Shown here one piece after another: positions 9,102 through 16,527 of a DNA stretch of 30,486 nucleotides; position 1 is the stretch's first letter; the number at the start of each line of letters is the position of its first letter. The notes under the pieces were generated by a model, which did not search any database, was not told the origin of the DNA, and was given only the letters and a program-made list of their open reading frames with translations. This DNA is from Fimbriiglobus sp043785105 (GTDB taxonomy: Bacteria; Planctomycetota; Planctomycetia; Gemmatales; Gemmataceae). Position numbers and translations under genes: made by a program. The stretch lies in the NCBI GenBank assembly GCA_043785105.1, contig JAYVXO010000230.1, forward strand, positions 1 to 30,486, in the 5' to 3' direction.

Positions 9102-9145
9102 AACCCCAACGGGGTTGTTCGATTAGCCCAGGGTGAAACCCTGGG
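9102..9145 (+). repeat. REP-like double hairpin R1
   Basis: A short hairpin AACCCC-AAC-GGGGTT (9102-9116), an 8-nt spacer GTTCGATT, then AGCCCAGGGT-GAA-ACCCTGGG (9125-9145). The AGCCCAGGG...CCCTGGG arm is the same as in the array around the Y1 transposase at 15.76-16.8 kb, and the spacer resembles that of R2 (GTTCAGTC on the minus strand). It lies 16 bp after the ino1 stop. Confidence 0.7.
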
Positions 9146-9169
9146 ATCTCTGTTCCCAGGGTTTCACCC

Positions 9170-9833
9170 AATCGTGTTCGGCCCGGGAGTTGCGATCGGG
9201 TCAGGCTTCGCGGTCACGGAGCTTGTTCAGGAAGTCGAGGAGTTCGTCTTCGTCGGCCCAACCTTGGACGTAGAAGCAGAGCATTCGGAAAGCGTCCCTG
9301 GTCACGCGGCCACCGACGACTTGGGCCATGAGGAGGCTCGCGATCACGGCACAATACACTTGGATCGCTACGGCTTCGCGGTTGTCCGAGAAGAGGCGTT
9401 TCAGACCCAGCACTTGTTTGAGGAATCGGAAGAAGAGTTCGATCGACCCGCGCAGTTCGTAGAGTGCCGCGATCGCTTCGGCCGGCGGATCGAGTCGGCT
9501 CGTGAAGGGGATCACCTCGTCGGCGTTGGTGCGATCGCGGCGGGGACGGCCGCGATCCCGCTTGGCAATGACGATCCGGCGGATCGGGTGGTCGATGGTG
9601 GCGGCGCTGGTTTTCGTGAGGTTCCGCGTCACCACGGCGTCGGCGATCACGCGGGCGGCGGCGGAGAGTGGCCGCTCGGCGACGACCGCGGCGGGCCGGT
9701 CTTGGCCGCGGATGACGTCGCCGTTGGACGGAGGCTTCTGCTTCCATGGTTCAGGCCCACAGGAGGGGATAACCTCACTATGACAAACCAGACCCCACGG
9801 CGCAATAGCGCAAGAATCGTGCCGAACACGATT
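9170..9833 (-). mobile_element. Internally deleted IS4-family element with 11-bp target duplication
   Basis: The element is 664 bp. Its ends are inverted repeats: AATCGTGTTCGGC is perfect at both ends, and similarity continues for about 14 further bases with several mismatches. It is flanked by a perfect 11-bp direct repeat (9159-9169 and 9834-9844), within the size range known for IS4-family insertions. Inside is only the C-terminal part of a DDE transposase on the minus strand. The element therefore transposed and then lost most of its gene, or moved as a non-autonomous derivative using a transposase supplied in trans. Confidence 0.85.
9201..9747 (-). pseudogene. IS4-family transposase, C-terminal remnant
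   Basis: The conserved part encodes the IS4 YREK signature exactly: in YELRGSIELFFRFLKQ the spacing is Y-2-R-3-E-6-K, which includes the catalytic Glu of the DDE triad. The typical QVYCAVIASLLMAQ...DELLDFLNKLRD tail follows, ending at a stop at 9201. The two catalytic Asp residues and most of the N-terminal half, expected for a protein of about 400 aa, are absent. The upstream boundary of the homologous part is uncertain, because the open frame runs on through the right inverted repeat and outside the element to 9881. The gene cannot make an active transposase. Confidence 0.8.
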
Positions 9834-9933
9834 GGGTTTCACCCTGGGAACGCTGGAAGGGACTGTTTGTCTGGTTGGCAATCATTGGAATGAACGGTCG
9901 AGATAGAACCACGAACACGCACGTTGACCAGTC

Positions 9934-9977
9934 CCCAGGGCATGGCCCTGGGCTGACTGAACGTCCCTTTCAGGGCC
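9934..9977 (-). repeat. REP-like double hairpin R2
   Basis: On the minus strand: a short GAA-loop hairpin GGCCCT-GAA-AGGGAC (9963-9977), the 8-nt spacer GTTCAGTC, then AGCCCAGGGC-CAT-GCCCTGGG (9934-9954). Architecture, spacer and AGCCCAGGG arm match R1, in opposite orientation. R1 and R2 therefore form an inverted pair on the two sides of the IS-containing hairpin, all within the convergent gap between ino1 and the methyltransferase gene. Confidence 0.7.
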
Positions 9978-10026
9978 GAAAAACGAAGAGTAACCACGCG
10001 GCCAGAAAGTTTTCGCCATACCCATT

Positions 10027-10050
10027 CTCCGTGCCCTCTGTGGTTAATCA
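10027..10050 (+). repeat. Diverged CCGTG-type repeat
   Basis: TCTCCGTG...CTGTGGTTAATCA resembles the arms at 28581-28670 (ATTCCGTGGTTAAT) and the copy at 152-184. It ends 5 bp before the methyltransferase stop codon on the other strand. Confidence 0.4.
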
Positions 10051-10055
10051 CGTTT

Positions 10056-11075
10056 TCATCCTGGCCGTTCGGCGACGACCATCATGCAATCCGTGCTGCT
10101 TCGCACGTAGGTGAGCCATGCGGCGAGTTTGGCGAGCGGCTTCCAAGTTAATGCGCGTTGCCATGCAGAGACGTGTGGCGCGCGGGCCGCGAGTTTGGCA
10201 GACGATCGTAGCCAGTCGCTGTGCCGAACGTGCCTGACTTCACTCATGCGGAAGCCCGCTGCGATCAACATGGCCGTCAGCGTGGACGGGGTGAAGTGGG
10301 TCAGGTGACGGGGTAAATCGAGTCCGAACCAGTTGGGTCCAAATGCTCGTGCTGCCCAACTCGCACTGTTCGGGCAGGCCACGACAATTTTCCCACCGGG
10401 CACCAGGAGGCGAAACGCTTCCCGCAAAATCGTGAGCGGTCGGTGAACGTGTTCGATCGAATGCCACATGGTAATGACATCGAATGAACACGGTGCGAGA
10501 TCGGGATGCGGTAGGCTTCCGACAAGTGCCCGCAAGCCCAATTCTTCCTGGACGCTACGGACTGCGCCCACGGCAGCATCCAAACCAGTGACCGTCCAGC
10601 CGTTGTCGGCCATCCGTTTCAGATAGCCACCACCGCCGCAGCCGAAATCGAGCAAACGGCCTTGCCCGACCCACGGCAGATCGCCATCACGCTCCGGACT
10701 GGACCGCCCCGTCCACCGTCCCCACAACGATGCTTTGCCGGCTTCCCGCATCTTGCGTGGCCGACGGTGCGGGCGGTAATCGCTGGGGTAGAAGCGACCA
10801 ATGCTCGAATCGTCCGGACGCGGGTTGGTGTAGGACAGTCCACAAAGGCGACAGCGCACCACCGCAAACAACATTGCCGTGCTGTTCGTCGGGTTCGGGT
10901 CCGGTGCTTCAAACAGAATTTCTTCATCCCGCCAACCGCACATCGGGCACGGGGTATCGGCCCACGAAACCAACGGCGTCGGCAAGGTGTCGGTCAGTGT
11001 CGGAGCGGTGCGCAGGATCATCAGTCCGCCCATTTCCCAGTAATGAATGCCGCGAACTTTACCCCGATGCGGCAA
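10056..11075 (-). CDS. SAM-dependent methyltransferase with N-terminal zinc-ribbon-like motif
   Basis: This protein of up to 339 aa has two CxxC pairs near the N-terminus (C43/C46 and C75/C78), followed by LSYTNPRPDDSSIGRFYPSDY. That pairing is typical of class I methyltransferases of the Methyltransf_23 group found near polysaccharide genes. The SAM-binding motif is LLDFGCGGGG (141-150), the acidic strand end is TGLDA, and the post-motif WHSIEHVHRP spans about 204-213. Substrate unknown. The start is uncertain: the first ATG (11075) has no ribosome site and the first 18 residues look non-conserved, so the Met codons at 11033 or 11021 may be the true starts. It diverges from the small membrane protein gene at 11140. 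Confidence 0.85.
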   Translation of the reverse strand: MPHRGKVRGIHYWEMGGLMILRTAPTLTDTLPTPLVSWADTPCPMCGWRDEEILFEAPDPNPTNSTAMLFAVVRCRLCGLSYTNPRPDDSSIGRFYPSDYRPHRRPRKMREAGKASLWGRWTGRSSPERDGDLPWVGQGRLLDFGCGGGGYLKRMADNGWTVTGLDAAVGAVRSVQEELGLRALVGSLPHPDLAPCSFDVITMWHSIEHVHRPLTILREAFRLLVPGGKIVVACPNSASWAARAFGPNWFGLDLPRHLTHFTPSTLTAMLIAAGFRMSEVRHVRHSDWLRSSAKLAARAPHVSAWQRALTWKPLAKLAAWLTYVRSSTDCMMVVAERPG

Positions 11076-11139
11076 GATGGGTCAACACCAACCGGAACTT
11101 GCTAAAATCCAACAAGATTACCCTGATGAGGAATGCAAC

Positions 11140-11460
11140 GTGAACATCAATGCCATGCGGATCGGGTTGGCAGCGTTTTGGCTTGTGATTGGCGTCGGGA
11201 TCTTGCTGCGAGCCTATCTCGGGCTTGCCAATCTAGATGAGCGAATTGAATCCCGCAGCCTGGACTTGTTCGGGGTTTTGGGCGTGAGCTTGGCGGGGTG
11301 GAATCTGCTGCGGTGGTGGTTCAGTCGGCCACGAACGATGAGTCGAAACGCCTTGCGAGAAAAAATTGCGGCACGACGTAAGACGGAACATCCCGAAGAA
11401 TACATCCCTGAACTCGACTTTACGAAAGACCCGGTTGAGCCTCCGAAGCCAGCACCGTGA
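11140..11460 (+). CDS. Small two-helix membrane protein, unknown function
   Basis: This predicted 106-aa protein has two hydrophobic segments, MRIGLAAFWLVIGVGILLRAYLG (from about residue 6) and LDLFGVLGVSLAGWNLLRWWF. A basic segment (REKIAARRKTEH) and an acidic, Pro-rich tail follow. I chose the GTG at 11140 because GAGGA sits about 9 bp before it; the open frame extends upstream to 11047 without any ribosome site. No family recognised. Its last 41 bp overlap, antisense, the 3' end of the YgfZ/GcvT-like gene. Confidence 0.65.
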   Translation: MNINAMRIGLAAFWLVIGVGILLRAYLGLANLDERIESRSLDLFGVLGVSLAGWNLLRWWFSRPRTMSRNALREKIAARRKTEHPEEYIPELDFTKDPVEPPKPAP

Positions 11461-12523
11461 GGGTCTGTTTTCCGTCCGGCGTCGCGGCTTCCAATACGGT
11501 GCCGGGTTCGACCTGCTTCCAGTGGACATAACCCAAGGCAATCTGCCCGTTCCAGCGTGGCGACAATGTGGACGATGTTACAAGTCCAACTTCTTGACCG
11601 TCCTTCAGCAACTTGGTGCCGCTCGGAATCACACCACCGGACTCGACCTTGAGACGCAGGAAACTGCGGTTCACCCGCCCTGCCCGGTCGCGGGCCATCA
11701 CGATCGGTTCTTGACCGGGGAAGCACCCTTTGGTGTAGCTGACAGCCCGCGTGGCCTTGCCGACTTCCATCACGAAGCGATTCTCGTCGATGTCGATGCC
11801 GTAAACCGGCGTGCCGGCTTCAATGCGAAGGATTTCGTAAGTCTCCAACCCAGCCGGTTTCGCTCCTGCCGCTGTCAGCATCCGCCAAACCCCTTCCGCC
11901 CGTTCCGGTACGCAAACAAGGTCGTAACCCAGGACGCCAAGGATATCCCGACGCCGGATACTGCAAGTTGCGGTCGAGCCGAAAGTCCGTTCCATATGGC
12001 CAAACTCGGGCAAGTCCGGAATCTCATCACCGAGGGCACTTTCGATGACACTCTTTGCCATCGGCCCGGCTAGGTGTAGCTGGCTGAAATCATTCGTGAC
12101 ATCTGCCATTTCCACCGCTTCTGCAATCAAGAACCGATCGAGATACTTCAACAAAGCCGTACTGCGTCCGGGGGTCGTTTCGAGCCAGATTGCGTTCTGA
12201 CTATTCGCCAACCGGATGTGGTAAACCCATGCCACGAAGAGCACCTTGGCTCGGGCATCGCAGAAGTAAGTTTCACACCCCGCACCGAGTGGCAAACCCT
12301 TGATGTCGTTGGTGCTGATGTTGTGAATAAAACTGGGCGTGTCCTTCCCCGTCAGTTGCAGCTTCGCCGCATGAGAGTAATCGAAAATCGCGGTGCCAGT
12401 GGTGGCAGCGTCGTATTCGGCGGCTGGGTCCGAGTAGCGAGCAGGCAAGCTGAAGTTCGCGTAGTCAGCGAACACGGCCCCGGCACGTTGAGTCAAATCG
12501 TGCAACGCGGAAGAAGCAAGCAT
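11420..12523 (-). CDS. YgfZ/GcvT-like folate-binding protein
   Basis: This 367-aa protein has the GcvT aminomethyltransferase fold. It also carries the YgfZ-defining motif KGCFPGQE (265-272, with Cys 267), which separates this group from true glycine-cleavage T proteins. The N-terminal half includes IFDYSHAAKLQLTGKDTPSFIHNISTND; the C-terminal barrel begins near 285. YgfZ/IBA57 proteins bind tetrahydrofolate and help assemble or repair iron-sulfur clusters. No other glycine-cleavage gene is nearby, which also favours YgfZ. GGGAAT lies 9 bp before the ATG at 12523. The gene follows the LarA-like gene by 48 bp on the same strand, probably as one operon. Its 3' end overlaps the convergent small membrane gene by 41 bp. 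Confidence 0.85.
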   Translation of the reverse strand: MLASSALHDLTQRAGAVFADYANFSLPARYSDPAAEYDAATTGTAIFDYSHAAKLQLTGKDTPSFIHNISTNDIKGLPLGAGCETYFCDARAKVLFVAWVYHIRLANSQNAIWLETTPGRSTALLKYLDRFLIAEAVEMADVTNDFSQLHLAGPMAKSVIESALGDEIPDLPEFGHMERTFGSTATCSIRRRDILGVLGYDLVCVPERAEGVWRMLTAAGAKPAGLETYEILRIEAGTPVYGIDIDENRFVMEVGKATRAVSYTKGCFPGQEPIVMARDRAGRVNRSFLRLKVESGGVIPSGTKLLKDGQEVGLVTSSTLSPRWNGQIALGYVHWKQVEPGTVLEAATPDGKQTLTVLASEAQPGLS

Positions 12524-12571
12524 GTGGTCATTCCCTGTGTGGCTGGCTGCGAAAATCGAGACTTCAACTGT

Positions 12572-13798
12572 CTACGCTTCCGCTAGTTCAACCATCATTT
12601 TATGGGCATCCGGAAGGATAAGCGGGTGCTCCGCAGCGTCGAGGAGTCGTTGCACTTCGGCGACAGAATGCAACGGGGTGGCAAATAGTTCTTCGACAAC
12701 ATCGTCCGTGAAACCGCTTGCTAGAAAAAGGTGGGCTTTTTTGGCGGCCATCGTCCAGAGGGCGGCAGCGGGCCAATCGTCCGGCTTGCGATTCTTCAGG
12801 ATCGAAGGGACGTTATCGGGTTCGTCGATTTGCCGAATCAACTCGGCACCTTCTTCGAGACGGGGTTTCGCAGTTGAAAGAACTGCAATCCGTCCGCCCG
12901 GTTGCACCACGCGCGATGCTGCCGCAATGGCCTGGGCGAAGTGAAGGAAGGTCGTCTTTTTCGGATCACCGGAAATCGCAGCGATTACTAAATCCGGTTG
13001 CAGTTCAATCGTCGATCGCCAATAGGCTTCGTGACGAACAATGCCTTCGGATGTACTCGGCGGCAGGCCGGTAATGATCTCTTGAATCGTGTCCCCTAAC
13101 CCGGAAATGACCTGTACGAAGAACGGCATCCCGAGCATCCAGGTCACTTCCGCTGCGGCTTCTCGAATGTCGTGGGTCTTCGTTCCGGGCGGTTTCTTCG
13201 TGAACTTCCCTACGAAACTGGCCAACGTCTCCGCATCACTCAACACCGGGAACATGGTTGCTTCCGCACCGCTGTAACCAAGCGTCGGATCGAAGCGGCG
13301 GCCACTCAGCACGAGGACAAAATCGGCATCGACAATGGTGCGGTTGAGGTAGACCCGCCGTTCGTCGGTCGTCGTGGCGAGGTACGCCAGTTTGTTGCGG
13401 TCTTCGGTGTCGTGGATTTCAAGTCGAATGTCGGCGTATTCATCGGGCAAATCGTCGATCCAAGTGTTTCCCGACCCGTTGGGCGGCACGACCACGGTGA
13501 TCGCCGCCGGTTCGATTCCGGCACTACCGAGATGTGCGATGATCCCCGCGAGCAGTTCCCCGATGTGCGGCAGTTGTTCGTCTAAAACGATGGCAACACG
13601 ATCTTCAGCCGTGACAGCACTCCGAAGGGGTGAGTTAAACCCGAACGGCTTTTCGAGCGCGTTGCGCAACAGTTCGCCGGGGGAAGTCCCGGTGCGTGTC
13701 GGCGTCAACTTGCGATGCAATCGCACGGCGGTTTCGGGACGATCGGTCAACGTCCAGGTATCGAGACCAACGCCGAGATCGAGGGAATTACTGCTCAT
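12572..13798 (-). CDS. LarA/DUF2088-family protein lacking the nickel-pincer lysine
   Basis: This 408-aa protein matches the nickel-dependent lactate racemase (LarA, DUF2088) fold across its length: IVLDEQLPH, the conserved LEIHDTEDRNKL with H129-D130, VYLNRTIVDADFVLVLSG, and the GYSG turn at 174-177. In LarA this turn reads GYSGGRK and its Lys carries the pincer cofactor. Here it reads GYSGAEA, so that Lys is replaced, and the His expected shortly after is not seen. The protein is therefore probably not a lactate racemase; it may use another chemistry or be a non-catalytic paralogue. It is the first gene of a likely operon with the YgfZ-like gene and has a strong promoter only a few bases before its ATG. 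Confidence 0.8.
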   Translation of the reverse strand: MSSNSLDLGVGLDTWTLTDRPETAVRLHRKLTPTRTGTSPGELLRNALEKPFGFNSPLRSAVTAEDRVAIVLDEQLPHIGELLAGIIAHLGSAGIEPAAITVVVPPNGSGNTWIDDLPDEYADIRLEIHDTEDRNKLAYLATTTDERRVYLNRTIVDADFVLVLSGRRFDPTLGYSGAEATMFPVLSDAETLASFVGKFTKKPPGTKTHDIREAAAEVTWMLGMPFFVQVISGLGDTIQEIITGLPPSTSEGIVRHEAYWRSTIELQPDLVIAAISGDPKKTTFLHFAQAIAAASRVVQPGGRIAVLSTAKPRLEEGAELIRQIDEPDNVPSILKNRKPDDWPAAALWTMAAKKAHLFLASGFTDDVVEELFATPLHSVAEVQRLLDAAEHPLILPDAHKMMVELAEA

Positions 13799-13804
13799 GT
13801 CGCC

Positions 13805-13834
13805 ATTATAACAGTGTCACGAAATCTGTCTCAA
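13805..13834 (-). promoter_or_regulatory. Strong sigma-70-type promoter, probably leaderless
   Basis: On the minus strand, TTGAGA (13834-13829) and a perfect TATAAT (13810-13805) are separated by 18 nt. Only 6 nt lie between the -10 box and the ATG of the LarA-like gene, so initiation at the usual distance would fall on or within a base or two of the A of the start codon. There is no Shine-Dalgarno sequence in between. The mRNA would be leaderless. Confidence 0.65.
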
Positions 13835-13970
13835 TTCCGCAGCCGGGTTGCAATCGCAACGTCTTCAGTCGGGATGAAGGTTTCGGGAGTGGTTTGACGA
13901 CTTCCGGTTCTCGACGTAAACCCACAGTAGTACGATTTGGCTTTTTCGTGTTTGGTTTATGAGGGGCACC

Positions 13971-14984
13971 ATGCCCACGCTTCTGGTTACGGGCGGTTGT
14001 GGCTTCATTGGGTCGAACTTTATTCGGCACTTGTTGCTGACCGACGCCACGCTGTCCATCATCAACTTCGATGCCCTCACCTACGCAGGGAATCTTGCGA
14101 ATTTGACCGACGTGGAGAAGCATCCCCACTATCGGTTCGTGAAAGGCGACATCACGGACCGTGACGCCGTTCGCAGCGTGATGAAACTGGGCGTCACGGA
14201 CGTGATCCACTTTGCCGCCGAAAGCCACGTGGACCGTAGTATTCAAGACTCCGGCCCCTTCATGCGGACGAACGTGATCGGCACGCAAATCCTGCTCGAC
14301 GCCGCCCGTGAATTCTCCGTGGCGAAGTACGTCCAGGTTTCAACGGACGAAGTGTACGGTAGCCTCGGACCAACCGGACTATTCACGGAGCAAACACCCC
14401 TGGACCCCAGCAGCCCGTATTCCGCGAGCAAAGCCGCATCGGACATGCTCGTGAAGGCGTACCAACACACCTTCGGGATGAATGCCGTCATTACGCGCTG
14501 CTCGAACAACTACGGGCCGTATCAATTCCCAGAGAAGCTGATTCCGCTGTTCATCACCAACTTGCTTAACGACCAGCCGGTGCCGGTGTACGGTGACGGC
14601 CAGCAAATCCGCGACTGGATTCACGTACTAGACCACGCTCGCGGTGTCGAAGCGGCATGGCGTCTGGGGCGAAGCGGTGAGGTGTACAACTTCGGTGGTC
14701 GGTGCGAAAAAGCGAACCTCGATTTAACTCACCTACTCATCGACTTACTCGGCAAACCCCGCACGCTGATCCGCTACGTGGCGGATCGGTTGGGCCACGA
14801 TCGCCGCTACGCCATCGACTGCACGAAGGCCGAACGCGAACTCGGGTGGACGCCGAAAATATCGTTCGAGACCGGGTTGCAACAAACCATCAACTGGTAC
14901 AAAACCAACAGCGATTGGATCGCGGGCATCAAGAACAAAGAGTACCTGAAGTATTACGAAAAGCAGTACGGAACACTGGCATAA
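13971..14984 (+). CDS. rmlB: dTDP-glucose 4,6-dehydratase
   Basis: RmlB converts dTDP-glucose to dTDP-4-keto-6-deoxyglucose, the branch point to L-rhamnose and other deoxysugars of the cell envelope. The 337-aa short-chain dehydrogenase shows the NAD motif TGGCGFIGS (7-15), IHFAAESHVDRSI, the catalytic triplet STDEVYG (D126, E127), YSASK (Y150, K154), and NNYGPYQFPEKLIPL for substrate binding. All family residues are in place. The start is the ATG at 13971, preceded by GAGGGG; an in-frame ATG at 13959 lacks such a site. rmlA follows 36 bp later on the same strand. rmlC and rmlD are not in the window, so the final sugar is not known. Confidence 0.95.
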   Translation: MPTLLVTGGCGFIGSNFIRHLLLTDATLSIINFDALTYAGNLANLTDVEKHPHYRFVKGDITDRDAVRSVMKLGVTDVIHFAAESHVDRSIQDSGPFMRTNVIGTQILLDAAREFSVAKYVQVSTDEVYGSLGPTGLFTEQTPLDPSSPYSASKAASDMLVKAYQHTFGMNAVITRCSNNYGPYQFPEKLIPLFITNLLNDQPVPVYGDGQQIRDWIHVLDHARGVEAAWRLGRSGEVYNFGGRCEKANLDLTHLLIDLLGKPRTLIRYVADRLGHDRRYAIDCTKAERELGWTPKISFETGLQQTINWYKTNSDWIAGIKNKEYLKYYEKQYGTLA

Positions 14985-15020
14985 GTCTGGCACAACCGGA
15001 TCAACACAAGGATTTCAACG

Positions 15021-15749
15021 ATGAGCATTCGTGGCGTGATTTTGGCAGGCGGTAAAGGCACCCGGCTCGGGGAACTGACGAAGGTGACCAACAAACACCT
15101 TCTGCCCGTCGGGCCGTACCCGATGGTGTACCACCCGCTCAAAAAGCTAATCGGGGCTGGGGTGTCGGAAATTCTGCTCGTGTCCGGCACCGAACACATG
15201 GGCGACTTTGTCGAGTTGTTGGGGTCCGGCAAAGATCATGCGTGTCGGTTGACGTACCGGGTGCAAGATGAAGCGGGCGGCATTGCTCAGGCGCTCGGAC
15301 TAGCGGAACACTTCTGCACGGGCAGCCGGGCGTGTGTGTTGTTGGGTGATAACATCTTCCGCGATTCGCTAATCCCGTTTGTCGAGAAAGCCAACAGCCG
15401 ACCCGATTGGGCGTGGATTGGTCTCAAGCAAGTTCACGACCCGAGTCGGTACGGGGTTGCGGAATTGAAAGGCGATCAAGTCGTCGCAATCGACGAGAAG
15501 CCGAAAGACCCCAAGAGCGATTTCGCCGTCGTCGGCATCTACATCTACCCGCCGGACGTTTTCAGCATCATCAAAACCCTGAAGCCCAGCGGTCGTGGTG
15601 AACTGGAAATCACCGACGTGAACAACCACTACCTCAAGCAAGGCCGCATGGGTTTCAGCACGCTCGACGGCTACTGGACGGACGCCGGTACGCTCGATTC
15701 ACTCGACGTGGCCAACGAACTGGTGCGGAAAGACCCGCCACGGTTTTAA
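15021..15749 (+). CDS. rmlA: Glucose-1-phosphate thymidylyltransferase-type nucleotidyltransferase
   Basis: This 242-aa sugar nucleotidyltransferase has the signature GVILAGGKGTRLGELT (5-20), a following Lys in TNKHLLPVG, the nucleotide-binding LLGDNIF, and VVAIDEKPKDPKSDFAVVGIYIYPP. Placement directly after rmlB supports dTTP plus glucose 1-phosphate as substrates, supplying dTDP-glucose to RmlB. It is shorter than the enterobacterial enzyme (about 290 aa), lacking the C-terminal extension, as in other short forms. AAGGAT precedes the ATG by about 9 bases. The REP-like array begins about 12 bp after its stop. Confidence 0.9.
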   Translation: MSIRGVILAGGKGTRLGELTKVTNKHLLPVGPYPMVYHPLKKLIGAGVSEILLVSGTEHMGDFVELLGSGKDHACRLTYRVQDEAGGIAQALGLAEHFCTGSRACVLLGDNIFRDSLIPFVEKANSRPDWAWIGLKQVHDPSRYGVAELKGDQVVAIDEKPKDPKSDFAVVGIYIYPPDVFSIIKTLKPSGRGELEITDVNNHYLKQGRMGFSTLDGYWTDAGTLDSLDVANELVRKDPPRF

Positions 15750-15760
15750 CGCAAAATCAT

Positions 15761-15999
15761 CCCGCTCGTGGTCCTTACCGCGAAGCGGTTACAGGCAATA
15801 GCCCAGGGTCGCGCAGCGCACCCTGGGTAAAGCGGATCAACGACATCAGCCCGCTCGCGGTCTTTACCGCGAAGCGGTTGCAGACAATAGCCCAGGGTCG
15901 CGCAGCGCACCCTGGGTGAAGTTGCATCATCCCGCTCGCGGTCTTTACCGCGAAGCGGTTGCAGACAATAGCCCAGGGTCGCGCTTCGCGCACCCTGGG
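15761..15999 (+). repeat. Left REP-like array: three direct two-hairpin units
   Basis: Three units run head to tail at 15761-15827, 15850-15916 and 15931-15999 (67, 67 and 69 bp), spaced 89 and 81 bp start to start. Each has the same parts: CCCGCTCG(C/T)GGT, the short hairpin ACCGC-GAA-GCGGT, a 10-nt spacer close to TGCAGACAAT, then AGCCCAGGGT and a long hairpin closing with ACCCTGGG. Units differ mainly in the hairpin loop (GCGCAGCGC against GCGCTTCGCGC), and the stem pairing is kept. They lie between the rmlA stop and the Y1 transposase start. Confidence 0.9.
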
Positions 16000-16058
16000 A
16001 AAACGCATCCACCACCATTTCGTACCCTGAAAGGGTTAAATCATCGGCGAGGTTAGCG

Positions 16059-16523
16059 ATGGCCCAATCTCTGGCACAACTCTATTTGCACTTGGTCTTT
16101 TCGACCAAACATCGGCAACCGTTCCTGTCCGATCCCAGTGTGCGGCTTGAGATGCACAAATACCTCGGCGGCATTAGTCGCGGCCAAGGCTCCCCGTCGC
16201 TTGCGATCGGTGGCGTTGCCGATCACGTTCACATTCTGTGCGTGTTGTCGAAAACGGTTGCCGTTTCGACCTTGATTCGAGAACTGAAACGGGAATCGTC
16301 GAAGTGGGTCAAGACGAAGCCGACCGACTTGGCAGGATTCGTGTGGCAAGACGGCTACGGCGCGTTTTCGATTAGTCCTGGGCATGTTGAAGCGTTGCAA
16401 AAATATATCACGGACCAAGAGGAGCACCACAAGTCAGAATCGTTCCAAGACGAGTTTCGGCGACTCCTCAAGAAGTACGGCGTCGAATACGACGAGCGTT
16501 ACTTGTGGGACGAGGGTTCCTAA
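16059..16523 (+). CDS. RAYT-like Y1 (HUH) transposase, IS200/IS605 superfamily
   Basis: This 154-aa protein belongs to the Transposase_17/Y1 family: HLVFSTKHRQPFL (11-23), the metal-binding HUH motif in ADHVHIL (H56, H58), FVWQDGYGAFSIS (94-106), and the predicted nucleophile Y116 in LQKYITDQEEHH. Such enzymes cut and join single-stranded DNA at hairpins through a 5'-phosphotyrosine bond. No TnpB or other IS gene accompanies it. Instead it is flanked by inverted arrays of a two-hairpin repeat, as seen for REP-associated tyrosine transposases (RAYTs). The gene is intact, starts at ATG 16059 with GAGG upstream, and reads through to a TAA 5 bp before the right array. Activity and repeat recognition are inferred. 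Confidence 0.9.
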   Translation: MAQSLAQLYLHLVFSTKHRQPFLSDPSVRLEMHKYLGGISRGQGSPSLAIGGVADHVHILCVLSKTVAVSTLIRELKRESSKWVKTKPTDLAGFVWQDGYGAFSISPGHVEALQKYITDQEEHHKSESFQDEFRRLLKKYGVEYDERYLWDEGS

Positions 16524-16527
16524 TTCA

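Larger units (their letters stand above)
9155..9848. repeat. REP-type palindrome split by an IS insertion
   Basis: The left part (9155-9169) and the right part (9834-9848) share the 11-bp sequence GGGTTTCACCC (9159-9169 and 9834-9844), which directly flanks the IS. Removing the IS and one copy restores a perfect stem-loop, CCCAGGGT-TTC-ACCCTGGG. The insertion is therefore centred on the loop of a REP-type hairpin. Confidence 0.8.

Noticed and set aside
8964..9893. A 309-codon plus-strand frame spanning the end of ino1 and the IS remnant
   Set aside because: It crosses a gene end, repeats, a target duplication and the antisense strand of a transposase; it is not a gene.
15746..16018. Minus-strand open frames through the left REP-like array that look like repeat proteins
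   Set aside because: The similarity between copies comes from the DNA hairpin repeats, whose spacing is not a multiple of three; there is no ribosome site.
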